DNA of 64,000 nucleotides, taken from contig JAMXBB010000003.1 of NCBI GenBank assembly GCA_024138015.1, positions 71,908,302-71,972,301 of the forward strand, in the 5' to 3' direction. Below, piece after piece: positions 12,971-24,771 of this stretch. The position numbers were made by a program, and so were the translations under genes. How positions within the stretch are numbered: the first letter of the stretch is position 1; the number at the start of each line of letters is the position of its first letter. The notes under the pieces are model-generated. The model saw nothing but the letters and a program-made list of their open reading frames with translations, did not search any database and was not told the DNA's origin. This stretch comes from Lumnitzera littorea (lineage: Eukaryota; Streptophyta; Magnoliopsida; Myrtales; Combretaceae).

Positions 12971-15040
12971 TGTAAAGGGGTCGGATTAGGTCCAAGTTGG
13001 GCCTGTGCGCATGTGCCACACGTGCCTAGCCTGGATTTGTTGCTCCCTTATTTCTTTCTTCTCTCTCCTTGATTCATGTTGTTTCCTTCTTTTTCTTTTC
13101 TCAATGTAGAAGCCTATGTTCTAGGTCGATTTGTAGTCATTTTCCATACATTAACACCTGATTTCTTGATGGAATCATACATTAGGCATGGCCTAGTTGT
13201 AAATTAGACCCAAAACTTGTCTAAATTCAATTGACTATATGGCCAAAATCAAGCTTCAAATTTGAAAAAAATTATTTTTTGTGTTAGAAGTTCATTAATA
13301 TAAATATTCGAATTAATTTAATTTCCAAACTTTTCGAGCTTAATCCTTATTGGAGTAGTATAAATGAGAGGTTTCAAAACCTTTTCCAAGGACGAATTCA
13401 CTTTCCAATCACTCAAAAACACATCTTTACGCTCTTTCTTTCTTTAGGTTATGATTCTCTCTCCCTCTCTCTTTACGAAATTAGCCAAGCTTGATTCTTA
13501 TTGATCAAAACTAACTATATAGAAAGCTTCCCCACTCCAATGGCTATTGAATCCAACCACCCATAAGTAATGTCATACCCTACAATGCGAACTCCAATAC
13601 TTAGAGCTTTAACTCGAAACCCCAACCACTGTTGCCACTTGTGCACTACCATTAACTATCGCATCTCACCCCAAACTAACCATATGACTAAGTTCTCTAC
13701 CATTGACAATGCTTAACCTAAGCATCCATTCATCTCTAGTAACCCCTATTGTAGCCGTCCAACACATGACCACTGCTACCAATCTTAACCACCACCAAAT
13801 GGCTAAGTTAGGCCATGAGAGTTCTCCAAACCCACATTCCTCAATAAAAAATTTATTAAACCACCCTTACCCCCTTAGAAAATCACCTAGAACATGTTGA
13901 ACCACCTCTATTGATTGGCTGCTTCAACTCTTCTTGGCAACTTGACTTGTGACCTATGGAACTTAGATTTAACCAAACCTGGGTCTATGGTCCAACCTGT
14001 TGCTTAACTCACGAAGCATCTCTAGTTGGTTTGGCCTACTTGTATTTGTATTATTATTTAATTTTATTTATTTTTTGTAAATATTTTAATTGTAATTATA
14101 AATGAAAAAAAATCTAAAAAAGGAAAGAATAAAACAACAAAAGAAAAGAAAGAAAGGAAAAGAAAAAAAAAGAAAGAGAAAGCTTAGCTTTTTTATTTTA
14201 TTTTTACTTTTTCTTAGTTAATACATAAGTAAAGATAAAATAAGATAAAGTAAAATAAAATAAAGAAAGATAATAAAAATAAAAAAAAAATTTATCACTT
14301 AGAAAAATCAATTTTCCAAATAAATAAAAATAAATCAACCCTTTTTCAAAATGAGGACATTTTTAGAACTTTTCAAAAATGAAAAACCCCGATTTAGGAC
14401 CCTTTTCAAAAAATTTTCCAAATAAATAAAATGGCTAAGAGAAGTAAACTTAGCCACTTTTCGAAATTGAAAATCATCAACAAATTAAAAATTTTGAAAG
14501 TGAACTACAGAAGTCTAATCCCAAATAATAGGTATGTAGGCATTCCAAATATTTACGGGATGACTTAAAAGATGAGAAAAAATTTATTTTTCCACCTTTT
14601 GTAAATAATTAGTTCTTTTAGGCTTTTTCATAAATAGACATGATTTATTGTTTTTATAAAATAGAAATTGTAATTTCAAATTGTATGGGTATATTGAAAA
14701 TCAAAATTTAATTTCAGAAAGTTAGTGGTAGTACCCATAAGGGTTTAAAACGATTAGCTTTTAGACTTAATCTTTGGTTTTCAAAACCTTTTTTTTTTGT
14801 AAATTGGGTTTTTAAGTAGACCGGTGGTTAGGTTAAATTGGTCTACCTAATTGCTTTAATCTAACCCTCTTTTTTCCTGATTCGAGTTGGGTGGCGACTC
14901 TAAAACAATTTTTAAAATAAAAACCAAGGCTTTCTTAACTATTAGTCAAGGGTTAGTATTAAACGAGTTAGGGTTTAGGTTTAGTATTAATTGGGTTAAG
15001 GAAAACATAATAAAAACTGGAAAAAATTCAAGCTCAATAG
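12971..15040 (+). mobile_element. Tat-type LTR, about 2.07 kb
   Basis: The left end TGTAAAGGGG follows a polypurine tract. The right end is at about 15040, before a primer-binding site resembling that of the minus-strand Tat element at 35.85 kb (both read TTAGCAACTC). No open frame of note lies inside, and oligo-A/T runs and a GGTGGCGACTCT block near 14890 are present. Internal sequence lies on both sides: 3' material (antisense ORF, PPT) to the left, and PBS plus leader to the right. So this LTR is neither a solo LTR nor a simple terminal LTR. The exact right boundary is uncertain by several bases. Confidence 0.55.
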
Positions 15041-15060
15041 CTTAGCAACTCTATTGGGGA
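15041..15060 (+). other. Primer-binding site, Tat type
   Basis: CTTAGCAACTCTATTGGGGA resembles the TGGCGACTCCxCTGGGGA class of primer-binding sites found just inside 5' LTRs of Tat elements, with several transitions. The same motif occurs in the minus-strand Tat element at 35870-35851. Confidence 0.55.
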
Positions 15061-16238
15061 AGTCAAGAGGGTTAGTCACTTAAGAATTTTCTGAAATTAA
15101 AATTTCCTTTCAAAATAGCCATATTATTTATTTATTTATTTCATGTATATATTTTAATTGCTATACTCATTTTGCATGCAACATGCTTAGGACATTGGGG
15201 GGAATAAATGCATCAAGGATGCAAGGTAGATGTGGTTAGACCTGGACTGTATTAGAACCTTAGGACGGGGGGCCCATCGTGTAGGTTTTAGGTGTTGTGG
15301 TGTAACCATTGCTTGGGGATTGATTAAGCCACCTTTACTTAAGTTGTAATGTGACCAATGAAGGCATTTTCTAAAAACAAGTGAGGTCACAAAGCTTAAG
15401 GATCTTTAGAACTTACCCTAATTGCTTACACTTCCCTTAAGTTAATACACTACCCCTAAGAATTGCAACCCTACTAATATTTGAAAATTTTTAAAAATGT
15501 AATAAGTTTTTGTAACAGTTAAACACCAAATCAAATAGTAGGGTTACAACTTAAAGAGTAATGTACTAACCCAAATGGTACTAAGCATATGCATGTTTCC
15601 ATGTATATTCTTTTATTGATTCTTGTCTACGAAATATTTAGGCCTATAATAGTAGATAACTAAGTGAAGAATTAGAGAGTTGATAGGCCATAAGACCTTC
15701 GTAGGATTTGCGAGAAGCTGTAAGAAGCTAAGATTGCCTTTTTGAAGGAGAAGCTTAAATGCTCTGAAGCTCATAACTAAGCCTTAAAAGCTCTTCTTGG
15801 ACAAGTTGTTGGGGAAACCTATGAAATGCTGGAAGACCTTATAGCACATCTACGAGACTTAATTTAAGGTTTTTCCAGTTTATAGCTAAGAGGCCTAGAA
15901 TAAATGTCAAGTTTCATCAAATAAAAATTGAGAATAAATGTTAGGCCCTTTCCCTTTGTTTTCTATACTTTCATTTTTCAAAATAATAAAAGTTCTCTTT
16001 AGTTATCATTATTCATTCTTTAAGATTCCCTTTTTGTAAATAAGTGCTTTAATAGAACTCATCTAACCATTTTTCTCTCTCCTTCAAGGAAATGTAAATA
16101 AAAATCCATTGACTTGTAAATAGAACCCCCAAAATTATGTTTTTTGTAATTAGATTTCTTAGTTTCTGTAAAATAAAACTTTATCTTTGTCTCTTACAAA
16201 AAAAAAAAAAATGAAAAAAAAAAGAAAAGATGAAATTC
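15061..16238 (+). pseudogene. Tat leader with short coiled-coil coding remnant
   Basis: This is the internal region downstream of the PBS. Between about 15700 and 15866 the + strand reads a Glu/Lys/Leu-rich helix with stops (KLKCSEAH, then ALKALLGQVVGETYEMLEDLIAHLRDL), typical of the coiled-coil start of Tat gag or a pre-gag ORF. The rest is untranslated-looking, AT-rich, and ends in two oligo-A runs at 16198-16224. No gag of Tat type follows; a chromovirus-type gag follows instead. Confidence 0.45.
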
Positions 16239-16560
16239 TTATGGGTTCAACCTAAACACAACCTTTGGCCCATTATAGCAGCTAACATGGGTAAAAACCC
16301 TTGGCCTACTTAGGTAGTTTGCCTAAATGTTAGTCTATGGCCCATTAATGATGCCAACTCAAGCCAAAACCCTTGGCCAACTTAGGCAACCAGCCTCAAT
16401 GTTAGTCTTTGGCTCATTAATGAAGCTAACCCAAACAAAAGCCACTCGATTGATTTAGGCAACCAATTTAAACACTAACCCTTAGCCCATCAAGATAGCT
16501 AAACCAAACACAAACTGTGGCCCATTAAGTTAGCCGAACTAAGCCAAAACGGTTAAAAAG
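16239..16560 (+). repeat. Degenerate tandem repeat, unit about 72 bp, four units
   Basis: Four diverged units can be aligned by eye. Each contains TTGGCCCATTAA or a close variant, an AGCTAACCCAAAC block, CCCTTGGCCTACTTAGGCAACC, and AATGTTAGTCT leading into the next unit. It sits between the Tat leader and the chromovirus-type gag. Tandem repeats in untranslated regions are common in Tat/Ogre-type elements, but which element owns this array is not clear. Confidence 0.65.
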
Positions 16561-16576
16561 CCTAACCATGAATTAA

Positions 16577-17875
16577 GTTAAAACATGAAGTCAAGGAAAT
16601 GTTAAACGAAGACAAGGTATACGAGATAGGTCGAGAAGGCAAGGTATGGAAATCCGAGCTCCTAGTGCCATGAATACACCACATGTGCGACTTATCCGTA
16701 TTGAAGAATTTGCACAATAAAGACTTGAGTTGAGTGAAGGTGAGGATGTGGAAGATGATGACAATGAGGAAGAGCAGTTCCTTGAGTTTGACATGTGTGG
16801 ACTTTGAGCTCTTGGTGGGATTGAGCACATTAAGGTGCAAGTTCTAAGCTACATTAGATCCAGCAGTGTTGATCAATATTTAGACTGGGAAGAGAGGATT
16901 GAGAAGATATTTGACTTTTATGATTATAAAAACTCCATGCATATCCAAGTAGCTGGTTTAGAGTTTTCTAGGTATGTAATGATATGGTGGAAGAAGTTAC
17001 AGACCTTATGTCAATTAAGTTGATGAGAAATATGAACTTGGAATGAGATGAAACGAGTTCTAAGGAGTAGATTTATTCTAGAGCACTATGAGGAAGATAC
17101 TTTCCGATGTCTCTAAGAACTCAAACAATGTAGCCGATCTATGGATGGGTATGTCTAAGAATTCCAGTTACTAATGATTCGTTATGATGTTGATGAGCAT
17201 GAAGCACGAATAGTAGCAAGGTTCATTTTAGTTGAGATTGGTAATATAGTAGAGATGCAAAGACTTAGGATTTTAGATGAAACCATTCGAGTGGCACAAT
17301 GAGTTGAAAGACAAAGGCAAAGTCAGCTTAACTAAGCAACGAGTAGCCGACTTAGTGTGCCGAGCAGATTTGGCATGCCAAGTCGACTAGCATATGATAA
17401 AACTTAGTATAGTTCTGAGGTCAATTACCGAAGTTAAGCTCTGAGCTAACTTGATGAGGGTTGAGGTAAGATTAAGGTTGAGGAGCCTAAGGTTAGGAAG
17501 GACCAAGGTTAGAGCTTAGGATGGAAGACTCGATAAATTAAGTGCATAAAGTGTCTTGGCTTCAAACATGTAGCAAGTCAATGTTCGAATAGATGCGTGA
17601 TGACCATTAAGGGTAAGACCTTATAGATCAAAGTGGAGAGTGCAAGTGAAGGTGAAGAGGGGGAAGAAGCTAAGCATTGTTTTGATGAGTTCTTAGAGTA
17701 ACTAGAGGCCTTTAGCTGACCTAAGTTGGGGGAGCAATACCTCAATATGGTTGTTCGAAGAGTTCTTAATACAGGTATTGCGAAGGAAAGTGAGCAGTAG
17801 AGGAACTTCTTCCACACTAATTGTTGAGTGAGAGGAAGTTTGTGTGCTTTAATCATTGATGGGGGAGGTTGTACC
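16577..17875 (+). pseudogene. Chromovirus-type gag and start of protease (element 1, 5' part)
   Basis: An acidic N-terminal stretch (EDVEDDDNEEEQ) at 16.7 kb is followed by the plant retrotransposon gag domain: VDQYLDWEERIEKIFDFYDY, MIWWKKLQTL, then RSRFILEHYEED. A CCHC-type knuckle follows at about 17540-17590 (KCIKCLGFKHVASQC), and then the protease region reads LCALIIDGG just before 17875. Gag packages element RNA; the knuckle binds nucleic acid. Many TAG/TAA stops are present, mostly at positions where CAG or CAA is expected. The reading stops in the middle of the conserved D-G-G-x-C-T motif, and the missing continuation is found at 37460. The exact chromovirus clade is not certain. Confidence 0.85.
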
Positions 17876-20314
17876 TGTTATGTCCTAAAGAGGTAGAGTC
17901 ACAATGGTCTCATCATGTAAACTATCCTAAAGTAGAAGCTAACCTTACAACGGTTATTATAGACCTAATTCACACTAAGGGTATTATACTTAACCACTTT
18001 GAAGTATCCAATTTGATACTTGTTTGTTATAAATCTATGGAATAAGCTTTTGAAATAATTTATTAAAAATAAACCTGTAATTTGACTTTGCAAAAAAGTG
18101 GTAGTAAAACCTACAGGTACATATCATTCCATATATAGTTAAGAATATTGAAAACCACCAAGCCCCTTAAGAAGTCTAATATAGTTTTCCTTAAAAAGTT
18201 AGGAAAGTCAACAATAAGAACAAGAAGTAGCCACTTCTTGTAAGACCTCACTCCCATCCCTATTTGCTGGTACTCTAATTTTGGGTAGGTACTTGTAATT
18301 CATTTAGAACATGCAAAACAAACTATAGGAGAATCAGCGATAACTTGTTTTGTAAGTAGGATAAAGACAAAAGTATATATTTAGTAAGGTTTTCAATTAA
18401 GTTAGTTAGATTTAGTATATGTATAAGCAATTGCTATTGCACGACGTTATTTAATCCATCATAAGATTAGAGAAATTGTACTCACTGTAATCTGGGTTAA
18501 GTAGCTTGACAACGTGCACTTTTGAATCGAAACCAAACTAGGGTTTGTATAATAGAGAACACCCTCCACCTGAGACTCTCTTTGAACTATGGCTCCAAAT
18601 CTTACCATGACCTCCTCTTCCATCACTTAGTTTGAGTAAGGATAGGGAAAAGATCATTTCAGCTATCTTCATCAAAGGGGTACATATTTGGCTTGAGAAT
18701 CTTAACCGTTACCCTTAGTGGGTTGTGACGTATATTAGGTTAGATGTTAGTTCGAGTTTGAGTTAGTTCATTTTTGAGGTGATCAATTGAGCTTAAAGAA
18801 TTTAAGCATAGTAATATACATAAAACAATCATAACATGGAGCTTAGCTCACATCACTGCAAATCGAATCTCAAACATAAGCGTTGCATACGTGCAAATAG
18901 CTAATTGCAATCATAAGAAAATGCTTGGCAAAATCTCTAGATATTTAGAAATAATACCTCAAAATGATGTAAAGCATTAATCCTACTTACCTAGATTACT
19001 TGTTGCTCACTATCCTGGATTACTCATTGCTTAACTAGGTGCAATTGTGGTACCTTCCTTTATTGAAAATTTCTATATTATAGATGACACTTTTAATGCG
19101 AGCACGGGTTATGCAGTATTATTATTCCTATGTATTTTTCCTATTGTTAAGTCCTTTTATCTAATTTCAAAATGTTATCATACTTAAGTGTTCAAATTTT
19201 AAGGTCATTCCCATTTAGTTTAGACTCAAGATATTCTCTAAGTCATCTTTTAAATCATCATCTAGAACATCCTTTGAATCCAGTTTGCTCTAAAGTTTTT
19301 AGAACATTGTTAGAATCCATTTACGTTTAAAGAATTTGTCTTGAGAACTGTTTGGGTTACCTAATTACAAATAGTTCTTACAACATCAATTTAGCCCATG
19401 GTGGTTTCAATTTCCATCCTAACATAACTATATGAACTATTAACATTTATGCTTATATATATGATTATCTTTATCTTATGGAAAAGATATACATACATAT
19501 GCATACATAGTAATGTAGATGATTTAAATCTTACTCATCCATTTCGTTTAATGTAAGTTAGTGTTTAGCATATATATGCATATATATTGTTTTAATGATA
19601 CATGTGTGCTCATAGACATTTTTAACATGTATAGTAGAGCACATCTATATATAGAAAGGAGATATAGCATTACTAATATCTATACATAGGCATTCAATAT
19701 ATAGAAAGTAACTAGCTAAATTTATATAGTACGCATTTACTTGTAGAAATACTTAATACAATGAGTTTCATAATACATCACCTTATGTAACTTTTGGTAT
19801 AATTGTCCATATATAAGTTATAATGTATCCTCTCTACCAAAAAGGTTGATAATATTTATAAAATCAAGTTTTAGCTTTGAAAGGGAGGGTATTACAAAAC
19901 AATATTCCTCATAACATTATAAAGATACCTTTTAAATTAGTTTTTTTTTTGACTCACAATTCCTATTAAAGTAACAAATAATTATCTAGATAAAGAATTC
20001 ACCTACCATGATATAATCAGGTCAAGCTTTCCTTATGAAGACATTAACTTTATTTAAGCAAGATATCACAATGGAAACTTTATTGATATCTTCTACCATT
20101 TAATGTTGTTTGTACAATAAAATCAAACTACCATAATTATCTTTCTAAAAATTACTATAAGCTCTAAGTTGTAAATACATTGATTTTGCAATCCATTAGT
20201 GTTACCTAAATTATCTACTAGTTTTCTTAGAATTTACATTTGTACACTTAAATTAGTAAGAGTTATTTGAATAATCAATTTTGCCTATAGTTCTATTATC
20301 ATTTATATACACAT
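17876..20314. mobile_element. Insertion in chromovirus protease, left part (probable long LTR)
   Basis: It begins TGTTATGTCC at the break in the protease motif. Together with 36536-37459, after removal of the Tat element, it makes about 3.36 kb bounded by GTACC on the left and ATACC on the right, a one-mismatch target duplication. The size equals that of long LTR copy B without its insertion. It contains no gag/pol. Inside, 18239-19896 also has LTR-like ends (TGTAAGACC ... GGGTATTACA) but with unlike flanks (CTTCT, AAACA), so a further nested LTR is possible but unproven. Confidence 0.5.
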
Positions 20315-20923
20315 CTAAGAAATGTGGGGGGTTCAATAACAAAAGAGGTTATGTATGTGTTGGGTATCAAATCGCACTACGTGTGACTAAGGAAATGACT
20401 TGACTTGTTTGTATGGGATGATCAAGTGAGGTAGGATAAAAAGGAAGAGTAGATAGTCTTGGTAGGTTCTAACACGTTAGATGACTAGTGGAGGAGCGCA
20501 ATGACACCAAACTTAGTAATGGACGAAGAATGAGGTATTATTCTTAAGATGTTCAAGTGTTTGATATTTGAGATAGGATTTCAATAAAGTAACTGCATTA
20601 GTTGTAATTTGTGTCCTGTCCCAATGAGGAAATAAATGGGGTATTTATAGAGGATGATAGGTATATTTGATTTGTTGGATCATGACTTTAATTAATGGCT
20701 AGGATTGAAGCCCTTTAAATAAGGGTATCAAGTGGGCTCTTTCATGGGTTTAGGCCTAAATAAAGGCCTTATTATCTTTTAGTGTGAGCTAAACTAAGAA
20801 AGGTTGGATCGAGCAAACTAATTCAATGAGCCCTACTTCAAGCCCACCATGCCAAATCTCTCTTAATCATCCTGAAATTTTATGAACTTGACTCTCCAGG
20901 CTCTATTACCTTAGCCCATTACA
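20315..20923 (-). repeat. 3' LTR of Tat element 2
   Basis: It aligns along its length to 35867-36530, starting at CTAAGAAATGTG on the + strand and ending TTAGCCCATTACA. It is about 55 bp shorter than the 5' LTR near the right end, where the 5' LTR has an extra piece between two copies of TTAGCCCA, so a short deletion by slippage is likely. In element orientation it begins TGTAATGGGC. Confidence 0.85.
20642..20650 (-). promoter_or_regulatory. TATA box in 3' LTR of Tat element 2
   Basis: TATTTATAG on the + strand is CTATAAATA in element orientation, preserved in the same context (GTATTTATAGAGGATG) in the other LTR at 36193. Confidence 0.5.
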
Positions 20924-20938
20924 TTTTGGCCCCTGATT
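20924..20938 (-). other. Polypurine tract of Tat element 2
   Basis: In element orientation AATCAGGGGCCAAAA lies directly against the 3' LTR start TGTAATGGGC. This purine run marks the plus-strand primer and fixes the element's 3' end and orientation. Confidence 0.7.
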
Positions 20939-22850
20939 AAAGTCCTTTGAATAGAGTTGAAAGCAATTAAGGCATTGAACAAATCCTTCAATTGAATTTG
21001 GCGTGCGCACTATTGAATAGCGGCGTTGCCACCAAATTCATTCAAGAATTGGCTTGGTATGTGAATTCACAACACCTCTTATTTACATTGTCATATCTTG
21101 ACTAAATTAAGTAGCACATTTCCCCCATAGCAATACCATAGTAAATCTTCTTTAAGTTGCTTATTTTTGAACTGACCTCCTTTCTTCAACTTGATCTTCA
21201 TAAATTGGTGGTATCATTAAGTTGAATTTATACATCAAGTTTGCATTGGTGCTCTTATTGTGCCAACTCCATGTATTGGAGCAATCTTCATATAAGGTCT
21301 TCACATATAATGTAAATCCTGTATGCTAAACAAATCTTTTATGTTATGTTGCAACTGGTAAGTACGGGGTCCCCCTATTTACAAAGTTCCCTCAATCACA
21401 ACATAGCACATTTCTTCAATAATTGAGTAACCTTATGCACCTTGATACATATTAACTAAAGGCCCTAACTAAATCGTTTTTGAATTGCTTGCTCCATATA
21501 ATTTCTCTATTACAATCTATGAACTTGATATTAGATATGCAAAATCGAGTACTCAATCACATATATATACCTTCTTCCCTCTTAATATATATATATATTT
21601 GGTTGCCTAAACCTATGAATTTTGAGATGTGAATATATATATATATATATTATATTACCTCTCAAGCTTTGAACATTCACTGATCGAATAAGGCAAATGG
21701 GCCTCTATTTATTCCTCATAATTTGACAATCATAAGACCTCTTTCTTGAACACGTGATCTAATGGATTTTTCTCTTCTTCTTTTTTTTTTTTTTTAAATA
21801 AACAATTAATACCGATATAGGAAAATCCTATAATCACAAAAGAATATTCTTGCATGTGTATTATTCATTAATACCGGAATGGATGCTCATCACATCTTCA
21901 TAGCAAGGTTTCCAACACATGACATGAATGATGTGTCACAATTTAAGTGGTGTATAGGCCATGGAGAATATTTTTTTGTTATTATCTCTTTGTTGCAAGC
22001 ATCAATATACTATTACTCTCTAATGAACAATCCTTCTTTCATTTCATTCCATTGTACAGTCCTTTCTATACATAATCAATTTCCTCCTCCATTCATTCAC
22101 ACGCATACAGTTTTCTCTCCTTCCCTTGCTCTTGTTTGTACTTCTTGCCTCCGTTCCTCTATATGGCATTTTCTACATAAGAACTTTTCCTTTCCTTCAC
22201 CTTTCATTTACTTTGAAAACTTCAACTTTTCTAGACTTTCATCATTTCTTCAAAATGCTTTAATTCTTCTAACCATTGTTCGTCTTATTCGTACTCCACA
22301 CATGTACTTCTTGTTTTTCTTTTTTTTTTTTTCATAACTATACATTCTCCAAACACAAGATCTTCATTATCTCACATTTTTTATTCTTGCAACTTTACAC
22401 ACATCGTGCTTTTTTGTTTTTACCATTCTCTTAGTACTTCACATCTTGTCCTTGTGTCTAACTCTATAAGTGTGCGGACTCAATTCAATCACCTGCTTCA
22501 TTCAACATTCACATACATTGTTAAAAACAATGTTCTTGCAAAGATGATTAAAAGCAGCTGGCAAATTGGAGCATTGAAGCTAATAAGAAGTTTCTTAAGA
22601 GTAGGATCCATAGGTGAGAAGTAATTTGAAGCATCTATTAACAACCCAATGATTGTTGTTGAAGGAGCTTGATAACCGTTGTCGAAGATCGGGGCTAATT
22701 GCCGAAGGGAATATAGTAGCATTCACGCATTTGTACACATTCTGTTTACTATATATTGCCCCTTTTAAGTTTCTTCCCACCCTTGTAAGTTTCTTCTCCT
22801 CCATGTGCTTTATTGCTGATATTGCTATCCGATAGTTATGCATTTATCCC
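20939..22850. other. Non-coding 3' region of Tat element 2
   Basis: No recognisable gene is present. It holds (TA)n tracts at about 21585 and 21635, oligo-T at 21780-21796 and 22319-22333, and a CT-rich stretch at 22000-22500. The 152-codon open frame at 21879-22337 on the + strand is Phe/Ser/Leu-rich low complexity caused by that bias and is not called a gene. Confidence 0.5.
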
Positions 22851-24110
22851 TTTTGGCTTGAAATTGTAACTGAAAATGAGCTTGAAATAACTTCTTGTAG
22901 ATTTCTTGTTTAAGTTTCTAAACTTCATGCTTCATGAATTGGTGATGTTCGTTAAGCCAACCCTGAACTAGAGCCTTGACACCATCTCCAAAGCCAGAAG
23001 ATACAGTTAATACTTTAACGTCAAACTCCAGGTATATTTGTTTCTCATATATACCCTGCACCTCTTTCTCCAACGGAACATTAACTTTTAGCATATTAAT
23101 TTCATGTAGAAGTCCATCAAAAGTCGCTGAAGAAGATTGAAGGGGCTTTGTCGCTATCCTTTAATAGCCACGCTGATTTCTGATAATAGTTGGGGCGATT
23201 CCCTCTTAAATTGGCAGCAGACTTCGTGAAGTAGAGCGACATAAAAAAACTGTATCATCTGGTATGACCGTGATTCCCAATACCCGTAATGAGTTAATGC
23301 TTGAACGCATACTGTTGTGTTACTTTATCCTAGCGCCATAGCTTGTCCTTATATTTTCTAGTTCATCATAGCCTATCTTTCTGCTCTAATCGTGCTCTAG
23401 TTGACATGCATTTTTCTCTATTTCATCAAACTTGAAGAAGTCCAATGCCATTTGCAGCCGATGTATTTGAGGAAGTTTCAAGTCCCATCCATTCAGCGGT
23501 CCACCACCTATGGGCCTTCATAGAGTATGACTCTATCCAAAGGTTCAACCTTCCACGGAGACCAAAGGCTTGTTGACTTTTGGAGTTTTGAATGATCTCC
23601 AACTTCAAGTGAAGCGTTTTTACCATTGTTCTCAACTCTGGAAACTGCAACCAACCACCTTTCCAATGAAACATTCTTTACCCCCTTTAAAATTGAATAT
23701 CTCTATTTCAGACTTTAGGTACCAGGCATCATGAATTCTGGCACTTATGTACATACCCTGATGAACAATTTGGTAACCATACTCATCCCCATTCTTCTTT
23801 GTAATTAGTCGAGTAATTCCCAAAGGCAATAAACAAATGCAATCATCCTTATTATACCCATCTTTGGGTAGAAAACAATACGCCTAAGATTCGACTCAAA
23901 ATCTAGGTTTTTGAACCTGTTACACACCGTCTTTGAAGTAGAAAATTCACTGAAACATGAGTAAATGGAGTTTAGCTTCCTTTTTAAATAACGTTTTTGT
24001 GTATTCTCAAGCACCTTACTTCTATTATCATTGAAACTAGCTCTTTCATTCTCTTCACAAACAAATTCTGAATCATTTGAGTAAGCCATAGATGACCTAT
24101 ACTTACATCA
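22851..24110 (-). pseudogene. Unidentified coding remnant inside Tat element 2
   Basis: The minus strand reads as a nearly continuous protein from about 24090 to 22850 if two frameshifts and about seven stops (mostly TAG or TAA) are tolerated. Recognisable stretches include NDSEFVCEENERASF, KRYLKRKLNS, GDEYGYQIVHQGMYIS, ARIHDAWYLKSEIEIFNFKG, KAHRWWTAEWMGLE, FKFDEIEKNACQLEHD and VSSGFGDGVKALVQGWLNEH. The last third is helical and charged. I do not recognise the family. It could be the other half of the mobile-domain gene, or another captured host sequence. It follows the SET piece in the same orientation, but without splice evidence linking the two. Confidence 0.45.
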
Positions 24111-24185
24111 CCAACTTCCCACACAACCAATACACCAAGCTCTAAGTGCTGAAAATGTGGCAGAAGTTTTAAATTGGAGGGATAC

Positions 24186-24771
24186 TTATCTGGTAGATAA
24201 TTGGCTCCTAAACTTTCTTCCATCATAGAGTTGACAGTGGTTAGTTTCTGACTCCTCAGAGGCTTTACCATTTTCTTGTGTTTGTAAACCATTTACAACA
24301 TGCTTTTGTTCCAGCTTCCTGAGTAGGAAATTCTCTAAGTAGTTCTTACTGCAATTCAGTGGCACAATATAAGGATGTTCCTTTGAGCTGCTGAAACTCA
24401 TCTTCTGCAAACCACAGTGAACCTGTGAAAGTGGCTGCAAGCATGTCAAGACATGGCTTCCATGAAGAATTCTTGTGAAGGCACTCCATAGTCAAGAATA
24501 ATATCGTCAAAAATCTATTGTCTACTACTCCTTCCTTAAACATGGCTTTACATTCTGGTCTAACAAGAGGATCTTGCAATACTCTCATGGGAGTGATAGC
24601 TAAGTCAAGTGGAACAACCAATAGTGCCCCGTCTGACGTGTTGTTAGATGAGAAAACACCAGACCCTTTGTTGGAATCACAATATTTGATATTGCAACCT
24701 CGTAGTTGAACTCCATTTTCTTGAAGCCATGCAAGGAACAGGTCGAGTTTTGCTCCTTTAGGAGTCGTCAT
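24186..24771 (-). pseudogene. SET-domain (Rubisco LSMT-like) protein gene fragment
   Basis: The frame opens with ATG at 24771 and runs 141 codons without a stop. Residues 11-60 carry WLQENGVQLRGC, KGSGVFS (GxG of the SAM-binding start of the SET domain, about 35-41) and VVPLDLAIT (52-60). Then come RVLQDPL, a FLTILFLTMEC helix and LKGTSLYCATELQ near the end. This matches the N-terminal third of plant SET-domain lysine methyltransferases of the Rubisco-LSMT/SETD family, which methylate protein lysines. The frame stops at CAG-TAA, after which KNYLENFLLRKLEQ continues in another frame to about 24291. The catalytic Asn-His and Tyr part of SET is not found, so this is a 5' fragment. Its lack of stops contrasts with its decayed neighbours. 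Confidence 0.7.

Noticed and set aside
18239..19896. Separate 1.66-kb solo LTR (TGTAAGACC ... GGGTATTACA)
   Set aside because: Ends look right, but flanks CTTCT and AAACA do not match and no empty site is available.
21879..22337. Longest open frame in the window, 152 codons on + strand
   Set aside because: Phe/Ser/Leu/His-rich low complexity from a CT-rich stretch ending in oligo-T; no domain, no homology recognised, and it lies in a retrotransposon 3' region.
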